Notes: generated by a model from the letters alone, not told the origin. A stretch of DNA of 64,000 bases from Anaeromyxobacter dehalogenans 2CP-C (GCF_000013385.1 NC_007760.1:2233001-2297000); one strand, 5' to 3'. Counted from the stretch's first letter, positions 24,892-34,875 are shown. Numbers and translations are program-made.

Positions 24892-25791
24892 TTGAAGAAC
24901 CAGCTGAAGACCATCCTGCTCCTCGGCACGCTCTCGGCCCTGCTGGTCGCGTTCGGCGCCAGCCTCGGCCCGGGCCCGTTCTGGCTGTTCACGGCGATCG
25001 CGGTCCTGATGAACCTCGGCGCCTACTTCTTCTCGGACAAGATCGTGCTGCGCATGCACGGCGCCCGCGAGCTGGCGCCCGGGGAGGCGCCGCGGCTGCA
25101 CGAGATCGTCCGCGAGCTGTCGGGCCGGGCCGGGATCCCGCCGCCGCGGCTGTTCCTCGTGGACGAGCCGCACGCGAACGCGTTCGCGACCGGGCGCAAC
25201 CCGCAGCACGCGGTGGTGGCGGTGACGCGCGGCATCGTGGACCTGCTCGACGAGCGCGAGCTGCGCGGGGTGATCGCGCACGAGCTCGCGCACGTCGCGA
25301 ACCGCGACATCCTGGTGGCGAGCGTGGCGGCCGGCATGGCCGCGGCCATCTCGAACCTCGCCAACATGCTGATGTTCTCGAGCCTGCTCGGCGGCGGCCG
25401 CGACGACGAGGAGGGCGGCGGCGGCGGGCTGCTCATGATGCTCGTCGCGCCCATCGCGGGCACGCTGGTGCAGCTCGGCATCTCGCGCTCCCGCGAGTAC
25501 CTCGCGGACGAGACCGGGGCGCGGATCAGCGGCGACCCGCTCGCGCTGGCGAGCGCGCTCGAGAAGCTCCAGCGCGGGGCCGAGGTGCTGCCGTCGGCGG
25601 CCGGCGCGCCCGCCACCGCCAGCCTGTTCATCGTCAACCCGTTCGGCGCCGGCGCGGTGCTGGGCGGCCTGGCCCGGATGTTCTCGACGCACCCGCCCGC
25701 CGAGGAGCGCATCCGCCGGCTCCGCGAGCTGGCCCGCGTGTCCGGCGGCGCCGACGGGTACGGCCCGCGCACGCGGATGGTGCGGGGCTGA
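24892..25791 (+). CDS. htpX: Membrane zinc protease HtpX
   Basis: 299 residues. Quality-control protease of the inner membrane that cuts misfolded membrane proteins. It has two N-terminal membrane helices (about 7-45), the zinc site HELAH in GVIAHELAHVANRD, further hydrophobic segments around 145-205 and the third ligand Glu in SREYLADETGA. The TTG start is chosen because CGGAGG lies upstream at suitable spacing and the product opens as family members do (MKNQLKTILLL). A Gly-rich loop (GGGRDDEEGGGGG) between the middle helices is typical. Confidence 0.95.
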   Translation: MKNQLKTILLLGTLSALLVAFGASLGPGPFWLFTAIAVLMNLGAYFFSDKIVLRMHGARELAPGEAPRLHEIVRELSGRAGIPPPRLFLVDEPHANAFATGRNPQHAVVAVTRGIVDLLDERELRGVIAHELAHVANRDILVASVAAGMAAAISNLANMLMFSSLLGGGRDDEEGGGGGLLMMLVAPIAGTLVQLGISRSREYLADETGARISGDPLALASALEKLQRGAEVLPSAAGAPATASLFIVNPFGAGAVLGGLARMFSTHPPAEERIRRLRELARVSGGADGYGPRTRMVRG

Positions 25792-25813
25792 TCGCAGCTT
25801 CCCTGCATCGGAC

Positions 25814-25841
25814 GCCGGCGCGGAACACGGACCGCGCCGGC
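25814..25841 (+). terminator. Hairpin after htpX
   Basis: GCCGGCGCGG and CCGCGCCGGC form a perfect 10-bp stem with an 8-base loop, 22 bases after the htpX stop codon. No T-run follows. Confidence 0.5.
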
Positions 25842-25851
25842 AGCCGCGGGG

Positions 25852-25889
25852 GCGGCGCCCGGTCCCGCTGCGCGGGGACCGGGCGCCGC
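25852..25889 (+). other. Large hairpin upstream of the glutaredoxin gene
   Basis: A perfect 15-bp stem, GCGGCGCCCGGTCCC against GGGACCGGGCGCCGC, with an 8-base loop lies between the htpX terminator and the glutaredoxin ribosome site. It may be a second terminator element or a leader structure. Confidence 0.5.
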
Positions 25890-25907
25890 GTTATCCTAGG
25901 AGAGGTC

Positions 25908-26171
25908 ATGAGCGCACCCAAGATCACCGTCTACACGAAGCAGAACTGCCCGTACTGCGTGCGCGCCAAGCGCCTCCTCGAGAAGAAGGGCGTCGCGTTC
26001 GAGGAGATCTCCGTCGAGGGCCGCGACGAGCTGCGCACCTGGCTGTCCGAGAAGACCGGCCAGCTCACCGTCCCGCAGATCTTCGCCGGAGAGCGGTCGC
26101 TGGGCGGGTTCTCGGACCTCGACGCGCTCGAGCAGCGCGGCGAGCTGGACCCGATCCTGCGCGGGGAGTGA
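25908..26171 (+). CDS. grxC: Glutaredoxin (GrxC-like)
   Basis: 87-residue glutaredoxin with the dithiol active site CPYC at 14-17, the TVPQIF cis-Pro loop and GGFSDLDALE for glutathione binding. It reduces protein and glutathione disulfides in the cytoplasm. TAGGAGAGG gives a good ribosome site. It stands alone between htpX and the efflux operon. GrxC fits the length and active site best. Confidence 0.93.
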   Translation: MSAPKITVYTKQNCPYCVRAKRLLEKKGVAFEEISVEGRDELRTWLSEKTGQLTVPQIFAGERSLGGFSDLDALEQRGELDPILRGE

Positions 26172-26259
26172 CGCGCCGCGCAGCGCCGGGCGCCGACGCA
26201 TCGGCCCCGCACGCGCGACTTCCTTCCGGAAATCCCGCGCGCCCCGCGCCACTCCGCCG

Positions 26260-26287
26260 TTGACGCGCGGGCTGGCGTCCTTCAAAT
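26260..26287 (+). promoter_or_regulatory. Promoter of the RND efflux operon
   Basis: TTGACG and TCAAAT are spaced 16 bases apart (5/6 and 4/6 matches to the sigma-70 consensus). The -10 ends ten bases before the ATG of the outer-membrane factor, so the leader would be very short; no ribosome site is seen. Confidence 0.55.
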
Positions 26288-26297
26288 AGGGCAGAGC

Positions 26298-27776
26298 ATG
26301 GTCGCCGCCCGCACCCGCACCGCCGCCGTCCTCGCCGTGCTCGTGTCGGCGAGCGGCTGCGGCACGCTGGCGCCCTCGCGCTTCGTGGACGGGCGCACCG
26401 CGCCGCCGGCGGAGGTGGCGCGCCGGGCCGCGGCCGAGCCCGGGCCGCCGCCGGCGCGCGCCGGGGCGGCCGCGCCCCCGCCCTCCCCCGCGCCCGCGGC
26501 GCCGCGCTCGATCCCGGAGCTGGTCGCCCGCGCGCTGGAGGTCGATCCCGCCACGCGCGCCGCCTGGCACGACGCCCGCGCCGCGGCGGCGGCCGCGGGC
26601 GGCGAGCGCACCGCCTACCTGCCCTCGGTCTCGGTCGGCGCCGGGCTCCAGCGCGCCGAGACCGCGCGGACGCTGACGCGCGCCGGCACCACCGCCACCA
26701 CGGCCGGGCCCTCCGGCGAGCTCACCTGGATCCTGCTCGACCTGGGCGCGCGCGGCGCGCGGGTGGACCAGGCCGATCAGCTCCTGCTCGCGTCGCGCCT
26801 CGCCGAGCACGCGGCGGTCGCCGACCTGGTGCTGCGCGTCCAGGAGACCGCCTACCAGTACCTGGGCAGCCGCGCGCTGGTCGAGGCGGAGGCCGCGGCG
26901 GTGAAGCAGGCCGAGGAGAGCCTCGCCGCCGCCGAGGGACGGCGCGGCGCCGGGGTGGCCACGGTCGCCGACGTCCTGCAGGCCCGCACCGCGCTGTCGC
27001 AGGCGCGCCTGCGGCTGCAGCAGCTCGAGGGCCAGGCGCTCACCGTCGCCGGCGCGCTCGCCACGCTCGCCGGGCTCCCGCCCACCGCCACGCTCGACCT
27101 CGGCGCGCTGCCCGCGGACGTCCGGGTCCCGGAGACGTCGCCGGCGGTCGAGGCGCTGCTCGACGAGGCGGCGCGGCGGAGCCCCGACCTGGCCCGCGCG
27201 CAGGCCCAGGCCGGCGCGGCCGCCGCCGGCGCGCGGGCCGCCGAGCGCGCGTGGCTCCCCGTCCTCTCGCTGAACGCCGCCGCCAGCCGCTCCTGGTACC
27301 TCGACCCGTCGGGCGTCCCGCCCTCGACCGCCTGGACGGTGGGGCTCGCGCTGCGCCTCCCGCTGCTGGACGGGCTGCTCCGCCCGGCGTACGACGCGCT
27401 CGCCGCCCGCGCCGCCGCGGACGCGGCCGAGGCGCGCGCCGCCGCCACCGCGCAGGCGGTGGCCCTCCAGGTCTGGACCGGCTACCAGGCGTTCCGCACC
27501 GCCGGCCTCCGCGTCGAGACCGCGCGCGACCTGCTCGCCTCGGCCCAGGCCTCCAGCGACGTCGCCGCCGGCCGGTACCGCGAGGGCGTCGGCTCCATCC
27601 TCGATCTCCTCACCGCGCAGGCCGCGCTCGAGGGCGCCCGGGCCGAGGAGGTGCGCGCCCGCGCCGACTACCTCGTGGCGCTGGCCCAGCTCGCCCGCGC
27701 CACCGGCCGCCTCGCGCTGCCCGCGCCCGCGGCCGCCGCGCCGGCGCCCGCCCCCGCACCGGAAGGGAACCCATGA
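26298..27776 (+). CDS. Outer-membrane efflux factor (TolC/NodT family lipoprotein)
   Basis: 492 residues. The signal peptide ends in a lipobox-like SASGC with acyl-acceptor Cys21. The mature protein carries two OEP repeats, each long alpha-hairpins rich in Ala, with LTWILLDLGARGARVDQAD and its second-half counterpart LRLPLLDGLLRPAYDALAA. It forms the trimeric channel of a tripartite efflux pump. It is the first gene of an operon in which the order is outer-membrane factor, adaptor, pump, with each stop overlapping the next start (ATGA). The substrate is unknown. Confidence 0.94.
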   Translation: MVAARTRTAAVLAVLVSASGCGTLAPSRFVDGRTAPPAEVARRAAAEPGPPPARAGAAAPPPSPAPAAPRSIPELVARALEVDPATRAAWHDARAAAAAAGGERTAYLPSVSVGAGLQRAETARTLTRAGTTATTAGPSGELTWILLDLGARGARVDQADQLLLASRLAEHAAVADLVLRVQETAYQYLGSRALVEAEAAAVKQAEESLAAAEGRRGAGVATVADVLQARTALSQARLRLQQLEGQALTVAGALATLAGLPPTATLDLGALPADVRVPETSPAVEALLDEAARRSPDLARAQAQAGAAAAGARAAERAWLPVLSLNAAASRSWYLDPSGVPPSTAWTVGLALRLPLLDGLLRPAYDALAARAAADAAEARAAATAQAVALQVWTGYQAFRTAGLRVETARDLLASAQASSDVAAGRYREGVGSILDLLTAQAALEGARAEEVRARADYLVALAQLARATGRLALPAPAAAAPAPAPAPEGNP

Positions 27777-28894
27777 CCCCCCCTCGCGCCGCGCCGCTCG
27801 CGCTCACCCTCGCCGCGCTCGCCGCCGCCTGCGGGCGGGGCGGCGACGCCGGGCCGAAGGGACCGCGCCCGGTGGCGGTGCGCGTGGCGCAGGCGGAGCA
27901 GCGCGACGTGCCGGTGGAGGTCCGCGCCGTCGGGCGCATCGTGGCGAACCAGTCGGTGGCGGTGCGGGCGCAGGTGTCCGGCCCCATCGTCGCGGTGCGC
28001 TTCACCGAGGGCCAGGCGGTGCGCCGGGGCGACGTGCTGCTCGAGCTCGACCCGCGCCCGTACCGCGCCGCGCTCGACGAGGCGCGCGCCCGGCTCGCCC
28101 AGGACGATGCCCGCGCCGCGAGCGCCCGCGACGACGCGCGCCGGTTCGCCGAGCTGGTGAAGAAGGAGTACGTCACGCAGCAGCAGGCCGAGCAGGCCTC
28201 GGCCGCGGCGACGGCGGCCGCGGCGGCGGTGGCCGCCGACCGCGCGCAGGTGGACCGGGCCGCGCTCGACCTCTCCTACTGCACCGTGCGCGCGCCGGCG
28301 GCGGGCCGGACCGGGCGGCTGCTCGTGCACGCCGGCAACCTCGTCACCGCGTCGGCGCAGACGCCGCTGCTCACCATCGAGCAGGTGAAGCCGGTGTACG
28401 CGGCCTTCTCCGTCCCCGAGCGCCACCTGCCGGCGCTGCAGGGCTGGCGCGCCCACCCGCCGCCGGTGCGCGTGCGCGCCGGCGACGGGCCCGAGATCGC
28501 GGGCGTGCTCGACTTCGTGGACAACGCGGTGGACGCCGGCACCGGCACCATCCTGCTCAAGGCGCGCCTCGCCAACGAGGACGAGGCGCTCTGGCCCGGG
28601 CAGGTGGTGGACGTCGCGCTCCGGATCGGCGAGCGCCGGGGCGCGGTGGTGGTGCCGGCCGCCGCGGTCGCGCAGGGGCAGCAGGGCGATTACGCCTACG
28701 TGGTCGGCGCGGACGGGAAGGCGGAGCTGCGCGGCGTGACGGTCGAGCAGGCGGGCGACGCCGAGTCGGTGCTCTCGAAGGGGATCGCGCCCGGCGAGCG
28801 GGTGGTGGTCGAGGGCCAGCTGAAGCTGCGGCCGGGCGCGCAGGTGGAGGTGCAGGGGCCGCGCGAGGAGGGCCGGAAGGCGCCGGGCACATGA
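27773..28894 (+). CDS. RND efflux periplasmic adaptor lipoprotein
   Basis: 373 residues. A signal peptide with lipobox AAAC (Cys20) anchors it to the inner membrane. Domains in order are a beta-barrel start (VAVRVAQAEQRDVPVEV), a lipoyl-like half (SGPIVAVRFTEGQAVRRGD), an alpha-hairpin (about 100-155), the second lipoyl half (VRAPAAGRTGRLLVHAGN), and the beta-barrel and membrane-proximal domains (VVVPAAAVAQGQQGDYAYVV). It resembles MdtA/AcrA adaptors. Overlaps of four bases with both neighbours show co-translation. Confidence 0.95.
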   Translation: MTPPRAAPLALTLAALAAACGRGGDAGPKGPRPVAVRVAQAEQRDVPVEVRAVGRIVANQSVAVRAQVSGPIVAVRFTEGQAVRRGDVLLELDPRPYRAALDEARARLAQDDARAASARDDARRFAELVKKEYVTQQQAEQASAAATAAAAAVAADRAQVDRAALDLSYCTVRAPAAGRTGRLLVHAGNLVTASAQTPLLTIEQVKPVYAAFSVPERHLPALQGWRAHPPPVRVRAGDGPEIAGVLDFVDNAVDAGTGTILLKARLANEDEALWPGQVVDVALRIGERRGAVVVPAAAVAQGQQGDYAYVVGADGKAELRGVTVEQAGDAESVLSKGIAPGERVVVEGQLKLRPGAQVEVQGPREEGRKAPGT

Positions 28895-31800
28895 ACCTCT
28901 CCGAGCCCTTCATCCGCCGGCCCGTCATGACGACGCTCGTCATGGCGAGCTTCATCGCGTTCGGCCTGGTCGCGTACCAGAAGCTGCCGGTCTCCGACCT
29001 CCCCAACGTGGACTTCCCCACCATCAGCGTCTCCGCCTCGCTGCCCGGCGCCAGCCCGGAGACGATGGCCTCCTCGGTGGCGACGCCGCTGGAGCGGCAG
29101 TTCTCCACCATCGCCGGCCTGACGGCGATGAACTCGTCCTCGGGCCTGGGGACGACGCAGATCACGCTGGAGTTCGACCTCGACCGCAACATCGACGCCG
29201 CCGCGCAGGACGTGCAGTCCGCCATCTCGGCGGCGGGCCGGCAGCTGCCGCAGAACATGCCCAGCCCGCCGACGCTGCGGAAGGTGAACCCGGCCGACGC
29301 GCCCATCGTCTACTTCTCGCTCACCTCCCCCACCCTGCCGCTCTCCGACCTGAACCGGTTCGCGCAGGACGTGGTGGCGCAGCGGGTCGCCACCATCGCC
29401 GGCGTCGCGCAGGTGCTGGTCTACGGGCCGCAGAAGTACGCGGTCCGGATCGAGCTCGACCCGCAGGCGCTGGCGGCCCGCGGCATCGGGCTCGACGAGG
29501 CCACCGCCGCCATCGCGGCCGCGAACCCCAACCTCCCGGCCGGCCTGGTGCAGGGCGGCGCGCGCGCGTTCACCGTGGAGGCCACCGGCGGGCTGATGCG
29601 CGCCAGGGACTTCGCCGACGTGGTGCTCGCGTTCCGGAACGGCGCGCCGGTGCGCGTCGCCGACGTGGGCCGGGCGCGCGACGGCGTGGAGAACGAGCTC
29701 GCCGCCGCCTGGCTCTGGAAGGACGGGCGCGAGCAGCGCGCCATCGTCCTGGCGGTGCAGCGCCAGCCCGGCACCAACACGGTGGCCGTGGCCCAGGCGG
29801 TCCGGCAGCTCCTCCCCACGCTGCGGGCCCAGCTCCCCGGCGCCGCCCAGCTCGAGCTGCTCTACGACCGCTCCGAGACCATCGAGGAGTCGGTCACCGA
29901 CGTGAAGTTCACGCTGCTGCTCACGCTCGTGCTGGTGGTCCTCGTCATCTTCGTCTTCCTGCGCAACCTGCCCGCGACCGTGATCCCCAGCCTGGCGCTG
30001 CCGGTGTCGCTCATCGGCACGTTCGCGCTCATGTTCCAGCTGGGCTACTCGCTCGACAACCTGTCGCTCATGGCGCTCACGCTCGCGGTCGGCTTCGTGG
30101 TGGACGACGCCATCGTGATGCTCGAGAACGTGGTCCGGCACATGGAGATGGGCGAGCGGCCGTTCGAGGCCGCCCTGAACGGCTCGAAGGAGATCGCGTT
30201 CACCATCGTGTCGATGACGATCTCGCTCGCGGCGGTGTTCCTGCCGGTGCTGTTCATGGGCGGGATCGTGGGCCGGCTCTTCCACGAGTTCGCGGTCACC
30301 ATCGGCGCCGCGATCCTGGTCTCCGGCTTCGTCTCGCTCACGCTCACGCCCATGCTGTGCAGCCGCTTCCTGCGGCCCGGCAAGGAGGCCCACCACGGCC
30401 GGCTCTACGCCGTGACCGAGCGCGCGTTCGACGCGAGCCTGCGGCTCTACGACCGCGGCCTGGTCTGGTCGCTGGCGCACCCGCGCACCGTGCTGGCCGG
30501 CTCGGTGGTGGTGCTGGTGGCGATGGTCCCGCTGTTCGCGGCGGTGAAGAAGGGCTTCCTGCCGAGCGAGGACACCGGCCGCCTCCAGGTCATCACCGAG
30601 GGCCCGGAGGGCGCGAGCTGGGACTACATGGTCCGGGCGCAGCGCGGCGCGGCGCAGGTGGTCGCGACGCACGCCGAGGTGGAGATGTTCATGTCCAGCG
30701 TGGGCGGGCGCGGCACCGCCGGCGTCACGCAGGGCAACATGTTCCTCCGGCTGCGCGGCCGGCACGACCGGGAGGCGAGCGCGGACGAGCTCCTCGCGCG
30801 CCTGCGCGCGGAGCTGGCCCGGTACCCGGCGCTGCGCGTGTTCCTGGTGAACCCGCCGCCCATCAACATCGGCGGCCAGCAGAGCCGCGCGCAGTACCAG
30901 TTCACGCTGCAGGACGCCGACACCGAGGGGCTGTACCGGCACGCGCAGGCGCTGGAGGAGCGGCTGCGCGCGCTGCCCCTGCTCCAGGACGTCACCAGCG
31001 ACCTGCGGCTCGCCTCGCCGCGCGTCACCGTCCGGATCGACCGCGACCGGGCCGCGGCGCTCGGGGTGACGCCGGACGCGATCGAGGACGCGCTCTACAC
31101 CGCCTACGGCGACCGGCAGGTCTCGACCATCTTCGCCCCGGAGGACCAGTACCAGGTGATCCTCACGCTGGGGCCGTCGTTCCGGCTCGAGCCCGCGGCG
31201 CTGGCGCTGCTGCGGGTGCGCTCCACCACGGGCGCGCCGGTCCCGCTCGACACCGTGGCGCGGCTGGAGCGCGGCGTGGGGCCGCTGACGGTGAACCACT
31301 CCGGCCAGCTCCCCTCGGTGACGCTGGCGTTCAACCTCCGCGAGGGCGCCTCGCTCGGCGAGGCGGTGGGCGCGGTGCAGGCCGAGGCCGACCGGATGCT
31401 GCCCGCCACCGTCGCCACGCGGTTCCAGGGCACGGCGCAGGCGTTCCAGTCCTCGCTGTCCGGCCTGGGCCTGCTGCTCGTGATGGCGGTGCTCGTCATC
31501 TACGTGGTGCTCGGCATCCTCTACGAGAGCTTCGCGCACCCGTTCACGATCCTCACCGCGCTCCCCTTCGCCGGCCTGGGCGCGCTCGTGACGCTGCTCC
31601 TGTTCCGCGTGGAGCTGTCGCTCTACGCGTTCGTCGGCATCGTCATGCTGGTGGGCCTGGTGAAGAAGAACGGCATCATGATGGTGGACTTCGCGGTGGA
31701 GGCGCAGCGCGGCGGGCGCACGCCGGGCGAGGCCATCCGCGAGGCGTGCCTGGTCCGCTTCCGGCCCATCATGATGACCACCATGGCCGCGCTGATGGGC

Positions 31801-32016
31801 ACGCTGCCCATCGCGCTCGGCTTCGGGGCCGGGGCCGAGTCGCGCCGGCCGCTCGGCCTCGCGGTGGTGGGCGGCCTGGTGTTCTCGCAGCTGCTCACGC
31901 TGTTCGTGACGCCGGTGTTCTACGTCGCGATGGAGCGGCTGCGGGGCCTGCGCCGCCGCGGCGGCTCGTCCGGCGCCGGCACGCCGGAGCGCTCGGCGGC
32001 CGCGCCGCAGGGCTGA
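28891..32016 (+). CDS. RND efflux pump inner-membrane transporter (HAE1, MdtB/MdtC-like)
   Basis: 1041 residues, normal for the hydrophobe/amphiphile efflux RND family. It opens with MNLSEPFIRRPVMTTLV. The proton-relay helix 4 motif is AVGFVVDDAIVMLENV, with two adjacent Asp; twelve membrane helices and two large periplasmic loops are evident, and the second-half GIVMLVGLVKKNGIMMVDFA is typical. It exports drugs or other amphiphiles using the proton gradient together with the two proteins encoded just before it. MdtB/MdtC-type resemblance is by motif, not alignment. Confidence 0.95.
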   Translation: MNLSEPFIRRPVMTTLVMASFIAFGLVAYQKLPVSDLPNVDFPTISVSASLPGASPETMASSVATPLERQFSTIAGLTAMNSSSGLGTTQITLEFDLDRNIDAAAQDVQSAISAAGRQLPQNMPSPPTLRKVNPADAPIVYFSLTSPTLPLSDLNRFAQDVVAQRVATIAGVAQVLVYGPQKYAVRIELDPQALAARGIGLDEATAAIAAANPNLPAGLVQGGARAFTVEATGGLMRARDFADVVLAFRNGAPVRVADVGRARDGVENELAAAWLWKDGREQRAIVLAVQRQPGTNTVAVAQAVRQLLPTLRAQLPGAAQLELLYDRSETIEESVTDVKFTLLLTLVLVVLVIFVFLRNLPATVIPSLALPVSLIGTFALMFQLGYSLDNLSLMALTLAVGFVVDDAIVMLENVVRHMEMGERPFEAALNGSKEIAFTIVSMTISLAAVFLPVLFMGGIVGRLFHEFAVTIGAAILVSGFVSLTLTPMLCSRFLRPGKEAHHGRLYAVTERAFDASLRLYDRGLVWSLAHPRTVLAGSVVVLVAMVPLFAAVKKGFLPSEDTGRLQVITEGPEGASWDYMVRAQRGAAQVVATHAEVEMFMSSVGGRGTAGVTQGNMFLRLRGRHDREASADELLARLRAELARYPALRVFLVNPPPINIGGQQSRAQYQFTLQDADTEGLYRHAQALEERLRALPLLQDVTSDLRLASPRVTVRIDRDRAAALGVTPDAIEDALYTAYGDRQVSTIFAPEDQYQVILTLGPSFRLEPAALALLRVRSTTGAPVPLDTVARLERGVGPLTVNHSGQLPSVTLAFNLREGASLGEAVGAVQAEADRMLPATVATRFQGTAQAFQSSLSGLGLLLVMAVLVIYVVLGILYESFAHPFTILTALPFAGLGALVTLLLFRVELSLYAFVGIVMLVGLVKKNGIMMVDFAVEAQRGGRTPGEAIREACLVRFRPIMMTTMAALMGTLPIALGFGAGAESRRPLGLAVVGGLVFSQLLTLFVTPVFYVAMERLRGLRRRGGSSGAGTPERSAAAPQG

Positions 32017-32073
32017 CCCCCCGCCTGGCCGCGGCGCGCGGCGGTGCCCAGGCTACGGCGCAGGGAGGCACAC

Positions 32074-32280
32074 GTGAACCGCGACCAGATCAAGGGCAAG
32101 CTCGACGAGCTGAAGGGCAACGCGAAGAAGCGGATCGGCGGGGCGACCGAGAACCCGTCCAAGCAGGCCGAGGGCTGGGTGGAGGAGCAGCAGGGGAAGA
32201 TCCGCAAGGGCGTGGGCGATCTGAAGGAAGACGCCGAGCGCTCGCGGCGGAGCGACCCGGACCGCGACCTGGACCGCTGA
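32074..32280 (+). CDS. CsbD-like stress protein
   Basis: 68 residues from a GTG with GGGAGG upstream. The CsbD pattern is clear: NRDQIKGKLDELKGNAKKRIGG near the N-terminus and a second GKIRKGVGDLKEDAE repeat. The protein is small, very hydrophilic and charged. CsbD family members are general-stress induced, but their biochemical role is unknown. It lies 57 bases after the efflux pump gene and ahead of a strong terminator. Confidence 0.9.
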   Translation: MNRDQIKGKLDELKGNAKKRIGGATENPSKQAEGWVEEQQGKIRKGVGDLKEDAERSRRSDPDRDLDR

Positions 32281-32298
32281 CGCGCGGGGCAGGAAACG

Positions 32299-32334
32299 GC
32301 GCGCCCCGGCGACCGCTCGGCCGCCGGGGCGCGC
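32299..32334. terminator. Bidirectional terminator between csbD-like and M2 peptidase genes
   Basis: A perfect 13-bp stem, GCGCGCCCCGGCG against CGCCGGGGCGCGC, with a 10-base loop and followed by TTGCTCC on the plus strand. It serves the convergent genes on both sides. Confidence 0.65.
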
Positions 32335-32374
32335 TTGCTCCGCTCCGGGCCGCGAGCGCGGCCGGGGGCGCCGG

Positions 32375-34219
32375 CTACCAGCCGCAGGACTGGCCGGCGG
32401 TCTGCTTGCGCAGCCAGGCGCGCAGCGGCGCGAAGTACTCGAGCATCGCCGACGCGTCCGCCTGGCGCGAGCCGGTCAGCGCCTCGTACGCGTCCGGCCA
32501 CGGCTTCGACGCGCCCATGGCCAGCATGGCCTCGAGCTTCTTGCCGGCCGCCTTCGAGCCGTAGATCGAGCACTCGTGCAGCGGGCCCTTCCAGCCGGCG
32601 GCCTCGCACAGCGCCTTGTGGAACTGGAACTGGTACACGTGCGCGAGGAAGTAGCGCGTGTAGGGCACGTTCGCGGGCACGTGGTACTTCGCGCCCGGGT
32701 CGAAGTCCGCCTCGCTGCGCGAGACCGGCGCGTCCACGCCCTGGTACTTGCGGCGCAGCTCCCACCAGGCGGCGTTGTAGCGCGACGGCGGCGTCTTGCC
32801 GGAGAACACGTCCCAGCGCCACTGGTCGATGAGCTTGCCGAACGGCAGGAACGCGACCTTCTCGAGCGCCCGCTTCATCTGCACGTTCACCACGCCCTTC
32901 TCGTCCTTCGGCACGGTCTGGATCAGGCCGACCTGCTTCAGGTAGCCGGGGGTGATGGACAGCGCGATGGCGTCGCCGATGGCCTCGTGGAAGCCGTCGT
33001 TCGCGCCGTTCTGGAACAGCACCGGCAGGTGCACGTAGGCGCGCTGGTAGAAGTTGTGCCCCAGCTCGTGGTGGATGGTGACGAGGTCCTCCTCGGTCGG
33101 CCGGATGCACATCTTGATGCGCAGGTCGGCGGAGTAGGTCACGTCCCAGGCGCTGGCGTGGCACACCACGTCGCGGTCGCGCGGCTTCGTGAACTGCGAG
33201 CGCTCCCAGAACGTCTTCGGGAGCGGCTCGAAGCCCAGCGAGGTGAAGAACGCCTCGCCCAGCTTCACCATCTTGATCGGGTCCGTCTTCTGCCGGCGCA
33301 GCGCCGCGTCCACGTCGAGCGACGGCTGCCCGTGGTACGGCTCGACCAGCGGGTAGAGGTTGGCCCAGTCCTGCGCCCACATGTTGCCGAGCAGGTGCGC
33401 CGGGATGGGCTTGCCGTCCGGCACCCGCGCCTTGCCGTACGCCCGCTGCAGCTTGCTGCGGACGTAGCAGTGCAGCTCCTCGTAGAACGGCTTCACCTGC
33501 GCCCAGAGCCGGTCGGTGTCGGCCTCGAACGCGTCCGGCGGCATGTCGTAGCCGCTGCGCCACAGGTCGCCGAGATCGCGGAAGCCGATCTCGCGCGCGC
33601 CCGCGTTGGAGATCGTCACCATCCGCTCGTAGAGCGGACGCATGTCGCGCGAGATGGTGTGCCAGCCGGTCCAGGCGTCGAGCAGCGCGTCGTAGTCGCG
33701 GCTCTTCGCCATCACCTGCTCGAGGTCCTGCAGGTCGCGGCACTTCTCTGCCCCGCGCGCCGCGCTGCCGGGCGCGCCGCACCACTTGCCCTTGCCGTAC
33801 ATGCCCTCGAGCTTCGCCGCCAGCTGCGCCAGCTCGGCGCGCTGCGCGGCGTCGCTCGGCGCCGGCAGCGGCGAGGCGATGCGCAGCAGCATCAGCATGC
33901 GCTCGGTGTCCGGGTCGGCGCCGACGCCCTGGAACCGGACCGCGCCGCGGATGGCGTCGGTCAGGTACGCCATCTGGTCCTCGTTGAGGGCCGCGGCGTT
34001 CCGCTCGGTGTCGTCGGTGATGTACGTGGACTTGATCCACTCCGCGGTGGACCAGCGGATCCAGAGCTTCTTGAGCTCCGCGTTGGCCTCGCCCACGAAC
34101 GCCTTCGCGTCGGCGGCGGTGGGCTTCGCGGCGGCTGCGGCCTGCGGGGGGGCCGCCGGCGCGGAGGGCGCGGCGGCGAGGAGGACGGCTGCGAGCTGCA
34201 AGACCGGGAGTGTCGTCAT
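32375..34219 (-). CDS. Secreted M2-family peptidyl-dipeptidase (angiotensin-converting-enzyme-like)
   Basis: 614 residues with an N-terminal signal peptide (cleavage near APAAPP). The zinc motif is HHELGH (HExxH), and the third ligand Glu lies in [12 protein letters not shown], as in ACE. Other conserved stretches are [35 protein letters not shown] and the chloride/substrate region near the C-terminus. It would remove C-terminal dipeptides from peptides in the periplasm or outside the cell. It is transcribed alone; a TAGGAT box eight bases before the ATG and the lack of a ribosome site suggest a leaderless message. Confidence 0.95.
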   Translation of the reverse strand: MTTLPVLQLAAVLLAAAPSAPAAPPQAAAAAKPTAADAKAFVGEANAELKKLWIRWSTAEWIKSTYITDDTERNAAALNEDQMAYLTDAIRGAVRFQGVGADPDTERMLMLLRIASPLPAPSDAAQRAELAQLAAKLEGMYGKGKWCGAPGSAARGAEKCRDLQDLEQVMAKSRDYDALLDAWTGWHTISRDMRPLYERMVTISNAGAREIGFRDLGDLWRSGYDMPPDAFEADTDRLWAQVKPFYEELHCYVRSKLQRAYGKARVPDGKPIPAHLLGNMWAQDWANLYPLVEPYHGQPSLDVDAALRRQKTDPIKMVKLGEAFFTSLGFEPLPKTFWERSQFTKPRDRDVVCHASAWDVTYSADLRIKMCIRPTEEDLVTIHHELGHNFYQRAYVHLPVLFQNGANDGFHEAIGDAIALSITPGYLKQVGLIQTVPKDEKGVVNVQMKRALEKVAFLPFGKLIDQWRWDVFSGKTPPSRYNAAWWELRRKYQGVDAPVSRSEADFDPGAKYHVPANVPYTRYFLAHVYQFQFHKALCEAAGWKGPLHECSIYGSKAAGKKLEAMLAMGASKPWPDAYEALTGSRQADASAMLEYFAPLRAWLRKQTAGQSCGW

Positions 34220-34362
34220 GCGCGCGGATCCTAGGACGGGGTCGGCGATCCCGCCAGCGCGGTGGGACCGGACCGTTCCTGAGACGCGAGCGCGCCGGAC
34301 GTGACCGCCGGGGGCACCCCCGCGACGGGCGCGGGGCGCCGCGCCCGGGGTCGGGCCGCGGA

Positions 34363-34599
34363 CTAGTGAGCCTGCCCGCCGCCGCGGCGGTCGTTCGCGA
34401 AGCTCCCCGCGAACGCGCGCGGCTCCTCCTGCACCCGGAACAGCGGGCACTTCTCGCAGGACCAGCTGTCCCAGTCGAGCTTCACCGCGACGTCGAGGCA
34501 CGCGTCGTAGTGGAAGCAGTACAGGTTCCGGTGGCCGGAGACCGTGGTCTCGGAGCGGATGAGCGCGGCGAGCGGGGTCGGATTGGGCTGGGTGTGCAC
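34363..34599 (-). CDS. Small Cys-rich protein of unknown function
   Basis: 78 residues from a GTG with GGGAG upstream. The central stretch YCFHYDACLDVAVKLDWDSW is followed by SCEKCPLF, giving four Cys that could hold a metal. The tail is basic and disordered-looking (NDRRGGGQAH). I do not recognise a family name. The CPLF ending recalls the four-Cys protein at 15237-15455, but the remainder does not align obviously. It is isolated between an M2 peptidase gene and a divergent HIT gene. Coding status rests on the well-ordered Cys pattern and normal codon bias. Confidence 0.65.
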   Translation of the reverse strand: MHTQPNPTPLAALIRSETTVSGHRNLYCFHYDACLDVAVKLDWDSWSCEKCPLFRVQEEPRAFAGSFANDRRGGGQAH

Positions 34600-34875
34600 G
34601 CTGGAGGTCTCCCGGATGGCTGCTCGGGTCGGAAACAGGCAAGCGCCGTCGCCATTCCCACTTTCGGCGTCGTGTGAGCCCGAACGTGAGCCTTGACCAC
34701 ACGAGGGGGAAGCCCCCTCCGGGTCGCACCCGGCACGCCTCGCCCATCGAGGTCTGCTATGACGGACGGTTGCAGCCGCCCGCCCGTCCGCCGCGCTCCG
34801 TCAGGGATTCGCTCTCGGCGCGACCGGCGGTTCCGCGCCCCCGCGAGCGCGGCCTCGCGCCGCACCGGAGCCCCC

